Part shown: positions 7,919-15,562 of the stretch, piece by piece | Numbering within the stretch: the stretch's first letter is position 1 | Layout of the letters: each line of letters begins with the position of its first letter | Origin: Spirochaetota bacterium | Lineage (GTDB): Bacteria; Spirochaetota; UBA4802; UBA5368 | Assembly (NCBI GenBank): GCA_035477215.1 | Contig: DATIKU010000056.1 | Location: 1 to 58,401 of the forward strand | Direction: 5' to 3' | Length of the DNA stretch: 58,401 nt | The notes under the pieces: generated by a model | Seen by the model: the letters and a program-made list of their open reading frames with translations, nothing else | Databases searched by the model: none | What the model was told of the DNA's origin: nothing | Position numbers and translations under genes: made by a program

Positions 7919-8491
7919 ATGACACACCGGTTCGACCCTAAAAACATACAGCGTCTCGACAGCCCCGAGCGCAGGGAACTGCTCCCGCCCTCTCGCATTC
8001 TCGACAATATGGGTCTCGGACCGGGCCAGAGCTTCCTCGACATCGGCGCGGGTGCGGGCTACTTCTCCTTCCCGGCGCTCGAAATCGTCGGCGAGAGCGG
8101 ACGTGTCATCGCCGTGGACGTTTCGGCCGAGATGCTCGACGAAATGAAGCGGCGCGCGGGCGCCGCCGCGCACAACATCGAGTACCTTCTCTGTGATTCG
8201 GCCGCACTTCTCCTCCCCGATGGGTCGGTCGACACGGCGCTCATGGCGCTGCTGCTGCACGAGGTCGAAGAACGTGCCGGCCAGCTCGCGGAGGTCGGGC
8301 GCGTTTTGAAGAAAGGGGGAAGGCTCGCCGTCATCGAATGGAAGATGAAGGAGCCTCCCCCCGGCCCGCCGCGGGCCGAGCGCATCGCGCCGGAGGAAAC
8401 TGTCGATCTTTGCGCCGGGACCGGCCTCACGCTCGTGAGGCGCGAAGAGCTGAACGCGCATCACTACCTCGTGCTCTGCGAAAAGCGCTGA
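7919..8491 (+). CDS. Class I SAM-dependent methyltransferase (UbiE-like)
   Basis: 190 residues from ATG 7919 with AAGG just before it. Motif I is DIGAGAGYF (41-49), followed by VIAVDVSAEML for the ribose-binding acidic residue, LPDGSVDTALM (motif II/III) and VLKKGGRLAVIEW. This is the Methyltransf_11/25 fold. Its N-terminus, with a repeated PERRELLPP segment, resembles small methyltransferases found in prokaryotic metal or arsenite clusters, but no Cys-rich arsenite motif is present. Substrate unknown. It converges on the outer-membrane protein gene. Confidence 0.85.
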   Translation: MTHRFDPKNIQRLDSPERRELLPPSRILDNMGLGPGQSFLDIGAGAGYFSFPALEIVGESGRVIAVDVSAEMLDEMKRRAGAAAHNIEYLLCDSAALLLPDGSVDTALMALLLHEVEERAGQLAEVGRVLKKGGRLAVIEWKMKEPPPGPPRAERIAPEETVDLCAGTGLTLVRREELNAHHYLVLCEKR

Positions 8492-8514
8492 GGGGCGGAC
8501 GGCGGTAACAGGCA

Positions 8515-9189
8515 CTATTCATAACGCAGGATAAGCGCCACGTCGCCGAACATCTCCAGGCCACCGTTTGATCCCTTGTAGTTAAAATGGAGATCGTTAT
8601 CGGTTGAATAGTTGACTTCCACGAAGTTGTTCCTCGCTCCCGTGGAGAGCCCGAGCGAGATCCTTTCGGAAAGGTGTGCGTTGAGGCCGAGTATCGCGCC
8701 TATGCTCGCGAAGGTCTCGATGTATTTCATGCCCAATTTTCCCGCATAGGAGTACGATCCCCTGGCGTTACCCAGTCCGAGCTGCGGGCCGAGCCACAGG
8801 CGCATCGAATCGGTGCGGACCAGGCCGAAACCGAAGGAATGATACATGTGGTATTCGGTCAGGCCGATGGATTTACTGTACTGCGTACCATCGATCGAAA
8901 GGCTGCCGGTTGCGATTCCAAGCTGAAGCCGGTAATTGAACAATTTGTCCTTTGCCACGGCCGTGTCGATCAACAGGCCGAATCCGAAGAGGCTCCGCTC
9001 GGCATCCGCATCCTCCTCCCAGCCCAGCAGCATAGGATCAGGATCGAGATAATCACTGTTGAGCTCGGCTGACGCCGTTTTATATTGCCCGTATATCCCG
9101 AAGCTGAGCGCAGAGGCGCTTCGCGCAAACATACCGGTGAAAAAAATAACCGTGAACAGGAAAACTGGAAAACCCGACGTTTTCTTCAT
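8515..9189 (-). CDS. Probable outer-membrane beta-barrel protein
   Basis: 224 residues from ATG 9189, preceded by GGAGGATGTGACT. A signal peptide occupies residues 1-28 (KKTSGF, hydrophobic core, ASA). The mature region shows alternating hydrophobic strands, GFGLLIDTAV, LGLSTG and a C-terminal strand ending LILRYE, as in small eight-stranded barrels. No family is recognised. It lies downstream of another barrel-like gene on the same strand, with a GC-rich hairpin between them. Function unknown. Confidence 0.7.
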   Translation of the reverse strand: MKKTSGFPVFLFTVIFFTGMFARSASALSFGIYGQYKTASAELNSDYLDPDPMLLGWEEDADAERSLFGFGLLIDTAVAKDKLFNYRLQLGIATGSLSIDGTQYSKSIGLTEYHMYHSFGFGLVRTDSMRLWLGPQLGLGNARGSYSYAGKLGMKYIETFASIGAILGLNAHLSERISLGLSTGARNNFVEVNYSTDNDLHFNYKGSNGGLEMFGDVALILRYE

Positions 9190-9251
9190 AGTCACATCCT
9201 CCGGAAAATGAACATACCCCGATGGACAGGGGTGAGCATACATGAAGGCGC

Positions 9252-9276
9252 GGGCCCCGGCCTGCGGCCGGGGTCC
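9252..9276 (-). repeat. GC-rich intergenic hairpin between two barrel genes
   Basis: GGGCCCCGGCC (9252-9262) and GGCCGGGGTCC (9266-9276) form an 11-bp stem with a 3-base loop and one non-Watson-Crick pair. It follows the stop codon of the upstream gene (9290) in the direction of transcription and has no T-run. It may give differential expression of the two genes. Confidence 0.55.
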
Positions 9277-9289
9277 GCCGGATATCCCG

Positions 9290-10045
9290 TCAGAAAGCGA
9301 GACCCAGGCCGACATACAGGCTGACGCCGCTCAATCCGGCCGTAAGCGCCGAACCGTCCTCGTTGACAAGCCAGACGCCGTTCTTTTCGAATTTATCGAA
9401 CTCGACGTATCTGCCCATCAGGCCACCGTAAATAATGGCCGAACCGGACAGCACATGGTTGTATTCAATCTTCGCATGATACCCGATCGCGGTATTCTTT
9501 AACGTCATTGAATCGCCGAAATCGGGAGGAATCGAAACCTTGTCCTCTATCTCCATTTTCAGTGTTGCCATGTAGTACCCGGCCCCCGCGCCGAACACCA
9601 GGTAACCCGAGTCGCTCACCGCTTTCCGGTAATAGAGGGTACCGGTGACCGGGATCACGTTGAGCGTCAACGTGCACGTGGCGGAGTCCGCCCACGACTT
9701 CGATTCCACTTTCGATTCGGCGCGTGTCGTATAAAATCCCCCGGACGCGCCCAGACCGACGGACCCAAGGAACAACCTGGGCTCGAGTTCCGCACCGAGG
9801 GCCACGTTCGCCGAAGAATCATCGGATTTGAACGAATTCGATCCCACGACGCCATTAAGATCATCCGCCAGTTCACCACCCAGCCATTTGGTCCAGTCCG
9901 ACATGTCCGGATTATGCGCGTAGCCTATTCCGAACTGACCGAGTATCTGGAAACTGGTCCCCTCGGTGTTTTCTTCGGCGAAGGAAACCGACGAAACGAG
10001 CACGACCGAAAGCACGAACGACAGAAAAGCGTACCGCATTTTCAT
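9290..10045 (-). CDS. Probable outer-membrane beta-barrel protein
   Basis: 251 residues from ATG 10045, with AGGAGA at 10057-10052. Signal peptide residues 1-23 end SVSFA. The mature part has acidic turns and repeated amphipathic strands (LFLGSVGLGASGGFYTT, YLVFGAGAGYYMA) and ends VSLYVGLGLAF, a typical C-terminal barrel strand finishing with Phe. This C-terminal Phe is the recognition feature for Bam insertion. Family not recognised. It heads a two-gene minus-strand unit and is divergent from the secreted protein gene at 10564. Confidence 0.72.
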   Translation of the reverse strand: MKMRYAFLSFVLSVVLVSSVSFAEENTEGTSFQILGQFGIGYAHNPDMSDWTKWLGGELADDLNGVVGSNSFKSDDSSANVALGAELEPRLFLGSVGLGASGGFYTTRAESKVESKSWADSATCTLTLNVIPVTGTLYYRKAVSDSGYLVFGAGAGYYMATLKMEIEDKVSIPPDFGDSMTLKNTAIGYHAKIEYNHVLSGSAIIYGGLMGRYVEFDKFEKNGVWLVNEDGSALTAGLSGVSLYVGLGLAF

Positions 10046-10159
10046 TATTATTCTCCTGTTAAAAATTGTTCGAGCCGTCGCACAGTCCGGAAGCGGCAAT
10101 TTCACCCATCTCCGGCGATAACTGGCATTTACCGTTCAGGTTATGCGATACTCTTATTT

Positions 10160-10187
10160 TATCGAAGCGGGAATCCCGCCATCGATA
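10160..10187. repeat. Compound palindrome TATCGA...GCGGGAATCCCGC...TCGATA
   Basis: TATCGA (10160-10165) pairs with TCGATA (10182-10187) and encloses GCGGG/CCCGC separated by AAT. It lies in the shared upstream region of two divergent genes and could be an operator or a leader hairpin for the minus-strand gene, whose start is 115 bases away. Confidence 0.55.
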
Positions 10188-10457
10188 CTCGCAACCTGCC
10201 ATGCCTGCGCTCCCAGCCGCGCCATACGAAGACGACGGATCCGGATGCGAAGGCCCGCATAATAAAAACGAATGGGAGAGCTGTTTTGTTAAAATTTTTT
10301 TGTATCCGGTGAAAAAATTCGCATTTTACGCAGTTTCCACGCCTGACACACCCCCCCCTCCGTCCGGACCAATCGCCTGATTTGGGGCCTGATGAACAAG
10401 CGTCCATGCACATATCGGGACCGTTTTTTAACCCGGTTCGTGAATCGGCCGGCATGC

Positions 10458-10486
10458 TTGACAATCAGCGCAATTATCTATATATT
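10458..10486 (+). promoter_or_regulatory. Sigma-70 promoter for the secreted protein gene
   Basis: TTGACA at 10458-10463 and TATATT at 10481-10486 are 17 bases apart. The -35 is a perfect match and the -10 matches five of six positions. Transcription would start near 10493, giving a leader of about 70 bases before ATG 10564. Confidence 0.8.
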
Positions 10487-10563
10487 TAGTCGATTCGCGA
10501 CCGGGAGTTGGAACGCTCCCCGCCCCCGGCGGCGAATCCGAATCCGTTACCAGGGGAACAGCA

Positions 10564-11034
10564 ATGAAAAAATATCCAGCGCTCTTACTCGTGCTCGCGG
10601 TAGCGGCGGCATTGCCATTGGACGCCGAGATCATGAAGGGACCGGAGGGGTATATCGACGAGGGGAATATGCCCATAATCGAGGATACGCCGACGATCGA
10701 GAACATTCCGGTGGTGGACGCGAAAACCGACCGCGCCGCGCGCAACGCGGCGCCATCCACAAGCGGTACCCTTATCATGAAATATTTCAAGGACGACAAT
10801 ACCTTTGTCATCATCTGCAAGGGGTATCCGAAACCCGGCGTTGAAAGCGGCGAGGCCCGGGGCACCGCGCGCGAGGCCGCTCTCATCAACGCACAGGTGC
10901 TTGCGGGTGAGGTTTTCAAATCCGGGATAAACGTCATAACCGCCGGCTCGCCGGAGCGTTACATCGACGGCAAGGGCTACGCAATGATTTATTATATCGT
11001 GCGGCACCCGGGACTGAGGAAGTACGCGAAGTAA
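10564..11034 (+). CDS. Secreted protein of unknown function
   Basis: 156 residues from ATG 10564 with AGGGGAA upstream. Residues 1-21 form a signal peptide (KKYPALLL...LDA). The mature protein starts with an acidic, Ile/Pro-rich segment and then has a compact region (TFVIICKGYPKPGV, EAALINAQVLAGEVF) that recalls the LPP20/DUF4384-like fold in which an N-terminal alpha helix carries conserved Ala-x-Glu-A motifs. That similarity is weak. It is driven by the promoter at 10458 and followed by a hairpin with a T-run at 11047-11075. Confidence 0.75.
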   Translation: MKKYPALLLVLAVAAALPLDAEIMKGPEGYIDEGNMPIIEDTPTIENIPVVDAKTDRAARNAAPSTSGTLIMKYFKDDNTFVIICKGYPKPGVESGEARGTAREAALINAQVLAGEVFKSGINVITAGSPERYIDGKGYAMIYYIVRHPGLRKYAK

Positions 11035-11046
11035 GCCCCGTCGCAA

Positions 11047-11075
11047 CGACGGCGGGGCCGTCGCTCTCGGTTTTT
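11047..11075 (+). terminator. Candidate Rho-independent terminator
   Basis: CGACGGC (11047-11053), loop GGG, and GCCGTCG (11057-11063) form a perfect 7-bp stem. TTTTT follows at 11071-11075, displaced by seven bases. It begins 13 bases after the stop codon of the secreted protein gene. Confidence 0.5.
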
Positions 11076-11377
11076 CCGGCCAGTAGATAAAGTCGGTATA
11101 CCGCCAGAATCCCGTACGGAATCTCTCCGTTCAGGCGCTCGAAGACCGGCTTGAGGTATTCCGCGCCGAGCTCTTCGAAGGCACCCATAACGGACTTGCC
11201 GCGTTCCTCATCGAGAGCGAGCATGGGCGTGGTACCGTAGCTTCGCAGCGAATTTCCCTCGCGAGATAACTGAAAAGGTTGCTCAGGATTGTCCGCGTCT
11301 TCACCCCGTATTCCCCGCTCGGGACTCCGATACGCGCGCGGCCCGAACGGCCGCTGCCCGACAAAAGGTGGTTGCAC
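11069..11377 (-). pseudogene. Possible gene fragment, unknown protein
   Basis: The minus-strand frame contains a stretch of natural-looking helical protein from about 11245 to 11069: LALDEERGKS, AFEELGAEYLKPVFERLNG, PYGILAVYRLYLL. There is no overlapping gene that could produce this as a shadow. The upstream part is Arg/Pro-rich and unlike protein, there is no ribosome site, and the frame runs on into the terminator and the neighbouring gene. It looks like the leftover of a deleted gene. Family not recognised. Confidence 0.25.
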
Positions 11378-11677
11378 TTTGCGGCCCCACGTGCATAGAC
11401 TTGCATGGAAGGAATTTCAAGGGCGGCGGGCAACCCGGGCGGCGACACCCAAAAAAACACCGGACGGCTGTTTTATGGTTGTCGCATTTTACCGCTTATA
11501 TAAAATTTACATGATCGAAAAAGCGGCTTTGCGTAGTTGGTAATCGTTCGATTCCCCCGCCGCTGGAGGGGAACCCGGCACTTCGGGGATTGACGCAATT
11601 CATATCACCGGCCACAGACGGACGAAACCGGCGCCGTCCCGCGGCATACATGATCACACACCAGAGGGAGGAGCATC

Positions 11678-12445
11678 ATGCTTAAAAAGAGGATCGAGGA
11701 CGATATCTATATTCTGACCATCGGCAACGGCAAGACCAATTCACTTACCGCCGAGTTCTACACCGAGCTTCGGGAGATACTGAACGAGGTCAACAACAAC
11801 CCGTCGCCCAAGGGGATCATTTTCACCGGCGAGGGGCGTTTCTTTTCATCGGGATTCGATCTGCCCATGTTTCTTTCGTTTAAAAATTCGAAGGAAGTCG
11901 CGAATTTTTTCACCTCGCTCGAGGAGCCGGTGCTGGTCGACCTGTTCATGTGCAAAAAGCCCGTCATCGCCGCGCTCAACGGCCACACCGTCGCCGGCGG
12001 GCTCATCATCGCCATGGCATGCGACTACCGCATCGCCACGCCGAACCCGAAAGCGAAATACGGAATGAGCGAAATCAAGATCGGCCTGCCGCTCTCCGTG
12101 GCCCAGGGCGAGATCGTCCGCTTCGGCATGTCCAACGACAAAAACTACCGCGACCTGGTATACTTCGGCAGCATGATGGACATCAACCAGGCGCGCGAGA
12201 AGAACATCGTCGACGAGGTCGTCGAGGAGGCCGAGCTCATCAACCGCGCCAAGCAGCTGGTTTCGCTGTTTATCGACAATCCCGGCCGCGCGTTCACGCC
12301 CATCAAAAACCTCTACCGCAGGCCGCTCGCGGAGCGGATGCAAAAGGGCATCGCCGAACTCGACTGGGAAGAGAGCCTCGGCTGCTTCTTCAAGGAGGAC
12401 GTGCGGGCCACCCTGGAGTTTGTGCAGGCGAGCATGGCGAAGTAG
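11678..12445 (+). CDS. Enoyl-CoA hydratase/isomerase-family protein
   Basis: 255 residues from ATG 11678 preceded by AGGGAGGAG. This is a crotonase fold: oxyanion-hole segments GEGRFFSSGFDL and LNGHTVAGGLIIAMACDYRIA, followed by MSEIKIGLPL, where crotonases place a catalytic Glu. The C-terminal helices (RAKQL, EESLGCFF) match the trimerisation region. Family members hydrate or isomerise acyl-CoA esters. The second usual catalytic Glu position is not clearly conserved, so delta-3,delta-2-isomerase or another activity is possible. It is 15 bases upstream of the membrane/cNMP gene and may be cotranscribed. Confidence 0.85.
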   Translation: MLKKRIEDDIYILTIGNGKTNSLTAEFYTELREILNEVNNNPSPKGIIFTGEGRFFSSGFDLPMFLSFKNSKEVANFFTSLEEPVLVDLFMCKKPVIAALNGHTVAGGLIIAMACDYRIATPNPKAKYGMSEIKIGLPLSVAQGEIVRFGMSNDKNYRDLVYFGSMMDINQAREKNIVDEVVEEAELINRAKQLVSLFIDNPGRAFTPIKNLYRRPLAERMQKGIAELDWEESLGCFFKEDVRATLEFVQASMAK

Positions 12446-12460
12446 GTAAATACCCGATCA

Positions 12461-15400
12461 ATGGACATCAGGAAGGCGGGATGGCGTCTGTTTTCGATCC
12501 GGCAGGACGAATTCGGCTACGCCGTCCCGCTTTTCGCGCTCTACCTGCTCTCCGGTTGTTTCTACGCGACCGGCCAGATATTCACCGAAACGATCTTTCT
12601 CAAAACCTACGGTGCGCCGGGACTCTCGCGCTTCTTCGTTTATAACGGCATCGCGCTCATCGCGGGCGGGCTGATGTACAACCTCTTTCTTCTGAAAGTC
12701 TCGCTGCGCCGCGGCTACCTCGTTCTCATCGTGCTCTTTACCGGGCTCATCACGGCGGCCCTGCTCGAGCGCTTCCGCGGAGAGAAATGGCTGCCGTTCG
12801 CGCTGTACATGGGGAACTACCTGTTCACCTTTTTCCTGGACATGCATTTCTTCAACTTCATCTTCCGCTACCTTTCGCTTCGAAACTCGCGCCGCATCAT
12901 CCCGTTCCTCATGGGGGGGGGGAAGCTCGGCGGGATCCTCGCCGGGGGTCTCATCTTCGGCCTGCTTTCCGACGATGTAGCGCAACTCGGCATCATCCTG
13001 TGGGCCTCGTGCGGCGCGCTGATGCTTGTGCCGCTCCTGGCCCTCCGGCCGCCCGCCGGAGGCGGCGGCCCGGAGGGCCGACGGGAGAGCGAACTCCTGC
13101 CCGACATGCGCATCGTTGAAAAGCTCGTACGCAAGGTGCGCGTCGCGCTCCGCTTTCCGCTTTTCGCCTGGTCCATACTGGCGGTCTTCGCGATGTCCAT
13201 CGCCAACCAGATCGCCGAGTTTTATTTCGCCGGTATATTCAACAGGGTTTTCACCACCGGAAGGGAGCTCGCGGCCTTCCTGAGCGCCTATACCGTCGGC
13301 TCGGACCTGCTGACCCTTGGCCTCCAGCTGTTCGTCGTATCGCGCGTCATCCGGGGCGCCGGGGTGGGAAGGGTTAACTCCGTATATCCCGCGTCCTTCC
13401 TCGGACTGGTCCTTCTTGCCGCCGCCTGGCCCGGACTGGCCGCGGGCATCATGCTGCGTTTCTTCCGCAAGAACCTGAGCATCCTCTTCCGCATGCCCGC
13501 GTTTAACATCATCATGGCGGCCTCCCCGTCCGAACGAATGGCCGAGGTCAAATCCTTCATCACCGGCATCATAAGCCCGCTGGGAATGATCGCCGGCGGC
13601 GGCTGTATCCTCCTCATCCACGATTATCTTGCCCCCGGCGCGGGCTACGCGCTGGGTGCGGGCGTCGGGGCGGTCTACCTCGGCGTTACGCTGTTTCAGA
13701 ACCGGGCGTATCTTTCCTCGCTCAGAAAACGTCTCTCGATAGGCTCGGCGTACGCAAACGCGTCTGCGCTGATGCCCCAGGACGGACTGCCGCCGCACGG
13801 CGACGACGCCGGAAGGGTCTTCATCGCCGAGGCCTTCTTTAACGAGAACCCGTCGGTCGAGCGCGCCGCCGATCTCGCCCCGTTGTACGACGGGCTTTCA
13901 CGGGAAACGAAAGAGGGCATGCTCGATCTTTTCTCGTCGACACGCACCGAGCCGTTCGAGGCGGTCATACACCGTGCGCTCGGCGACGGCGAGCCATCGG
14001 TGCGGATACGGGCGCTCGGGCTCATCGCCGGGAGGCCCCTGGCGGAGCGGAGGAGGCTCATCGACACCCATTTAAGACCTTCGCTCGAAGGAGAGTGGCG
14101 CGCCGCCATGCTGATCCTTGCCGGTGAAGGGCCCGTAGCGGCCACCGGCCTTGACCCCGACAGCTTCGCCCTCCAGAGCCTGCACGAAATCGGCGCCATG
14201 GTGCGCGCGCGGGAGTGCGACCCGGTCGAGTTCCTGGCCCTGTGCCGGGTGCTTCACCCGGGATATTATCTCGACCGCCTGGTCGACCTTGCGGTCGAGA
14301 CGCGCCAGATCGCGCTCTTCGACGCGATCATCCCGCACGCCGACAGCCTGACCAGATCGAAGGCGCGCAGGGTGATGTACGCCTTCCGCGACGCCACCCC
14401 CGGAAGGCTTGCCGACTTCTTCTCTATGGCCGACGCCCTCTCCGAAATGGACCGCGCCTCGCTCCTCGACCTGAGACCCGCCCTTTCGGCTGCCCACATA
14501 ACTCTCCTCTTCCAGCCCGATGAAAAGGTCCGCTCGACGGTCTTTCGCCGCCTGGCAAGCCGCAAAAGCTTCAGCCAGAAATACAACTATCTCAATTACC
14601 TGGTCAGCATAGGGGTGCCTGCCGTGAAGGAGATGGAGTCCTTTCTCGACTACGAGATCGACACCATTGTACGCCTGAAGCGGCTGCGCTCCTCGATAGA
14701 AGGGGCACCCGAAAACGATACCGCGGGGACCCTGCTCGAATTCATAAACATGACGCTCACGGACACCGTCGAGCTCCACAAGCACCTCATGCTCAAGGCG
14801 CTCGGCGCCATCACGGGGGCCGATCTTGACAGGTTGTACGAATCGAGCCTGCTGCTTCGCGACAGAGAGCTCGACGAGTATCTTCTGGAATATATCGACG
14901 CATCGGGAAAGGCCGGAAAGCGCGCGCTCGCCGTCCTCGAGGACGCCGGACGGTCCGCGGACACGAGCGGCGCGAAGACCGGCCACACGACGGCCGAGAT
15001 GCTCTGGGCCGTCTCCGAAAAGAACAGGCAGTTTCTTCCTGAAATACGCGACGCCATGCGACATTGCGCGACCGTGCTTTCGCGCGGCGAAGCGCAGAAT
15101 GCAGAATCGACACGGGAGGCTGAAATGGACTCTCTCATAGAAAAAATAGTGTTTCTGAAAAAGAACGTTTTATTCCGCGATCTCAAGGTCAACGAGCTCA
15201 TCCGTATCGCGGCCATCACCAGGGAGATCGATCTCGCCGCGGACCGCACCGTTATTGCCGAGGGCGATATGGGCGACGAACTGTTTATGGTGTACGAGGG
15301 CGAGGTGCTGGTCCACACGGGCGGCAGGACGCTCGACCGGCTGGGCGCCGGCGATTGCCTTGGCGAGCTCTCGATCATCGATCGCGAGCCTCGCAGCGCG

Positions 15401-15541
15401 AGTGCCGTAACCACGAAGCCCTCGCGTTTGCTCGCCATTCGCCGCGAGGATTTTCTGTTGACACTGAAGGAAAATCCATCCATATCGATAAGCGTGATGC
15501 AGGTTATCACGCGGCGACTGCGGAAGATGATAGCGTCATAA
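12461..15541 (+). CDS. Membrane transporter-like/HEAT/cNMP-binding fusion protein
   Basis: 1026 residues from ATG 12461; the ribosome site is weak. Residues about 15-410 have some ten to twelve hydrophobic segments and resemble the nucleotide transporter (NTT)/MFS fold, with a GGGKLGGILAGG loop. Residues about 420-890 are soluble, helical and repeat-like (SVERAADLAPLYDGLS, EPSVRIRALGLI), as in HEAT repeats. Residues about 895-1026 form a cyclic-nucleotide-binding domain: IAEGDMGDELFMVYEGEV, and the phosphate-binding cassette GELSIIDREPRSASAV with its conserved Arg. Similar three-part proteins occur in Leptospira-type and related bacteria with unknown substrates. It is probably an inner-membrane sensor or transporter gated by cAMP or cGMP. 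Confidence 0.85.
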   Translation: MDIRKAGWRLFSIRQDEFGYAVPLFALYLLSGCFYATGQIFTETIFLKTYGAPGLSRFFVYNGIALIAGGLMYNLFLLKVSLRRGYLVLIVLFTGLITAALLERFRGEKWLPFALYMGNYLFTFFLDMHFFNFIFRYLSLRNSRRIIPFLMGGGKLGGILAGGLIFGLLSDDVAQLGIILWASCGALMLVPLLALRPPAGGGGPEGRRESELLPDMRIVEKLVRKVRVALRFPLFAWSILAVFAMSIANQIAEFYFAGIFNRVFTTGRELAAFLSAYTVGSDLLTLGLQLFVVSRVIRGAGVGRVNSVYPASFLGLVLLAAAWPGLAAGIMLRFFRKNLSILFRMPAFNIIMAASPSERMAEVKSFITGIISPLGMIAGGGCILLIHDYLAPGAGYALGAGVGAVYLGVTLFQNRAYLSSLRKRLSIGSAYANASALMPQDGLPPHGDDAGRVFIAEAFFNENPSVERAADLAPLYDGLSRETKEGMLDLFSSTRTEPFEAVIHRALGDGEPSVRIRALGLIAGRPLAERRRLIDTHLRPSLEGEWRAAMLILAGEGPVAATGLDPDSFALQSLHEIGAMVRARECDPVEFLALCRVLHPGYYLDRLVDLAVETRQIALFDAIIPHADSLTRSKARRVMYAFRDATPGRLADFFSMADALSEMDRASLLDLRPALSAAHITLLFQPDEKVRSTVFRRLASRKSFSQKYNYLNYLVSIGVPAVKEMESFLDYEIDTIVRLKRLRSSIEGAPENDTAGTLLEFINMTLTDTVELHKHLMLKALGAITGADLDRLYESSLLLRDRELDEYLLEYIDASGKAGKRALAVLEDAGRSADTSGAKTGHTTAEMLWAVSEKNRQFLPEIRDAMRHCATVLSRGEAQNAESTREAEMDSLIEKIVFLKKNVLFRDLKVNELIRIAAITREIDLAADRTVIAEGDMGDELFMVYEGEVLVHTGGRTLDRLGAGDCLGELSIIDREPRSASAVTTKPSRLLAIRREDFLLTLKENPSISISVMQVITRRLRKMIAS

Positions 15542-15562
15542 TCCGACCTCGAAGGCGGCTTC

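Larger units (their letters stand above)
10046..10563. other. Intergenic region with palindrome and promoter
   Basis: About 520 bases lie between divergent genes. They hold a compound palindrome at 10160-10187 and a strong sigma-70 promoter at 10458-10486 for the rightward gene. Several AT-rich patches occur at 10285-10330. Small frames here lack ribosome sites. No leftward promoter was identified with confidence. Confidence 0.6.
11035..11677. other. Gene-poor stretch with possible remnants
   Basis: Between the secreted protein gene and the enoyl-CoA hydratase gene lie a terminator (11047-11075), a protein-like minus-strand fragment (11069-11377) and a tRNA-like fragment (11522-11564). No intact gene was found. 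The mixture suggests old insertion and decay. Confidence 0.45.

Noticed and set aside
12458-13798. 446-codon open frame on the minus strand opposite the membrane/cNMP gene
   Set aside because: Composition is Arg/Glu/Asp-rich and shadow-like, with no ribosome site; the opposite strand has a clear membrane protein.
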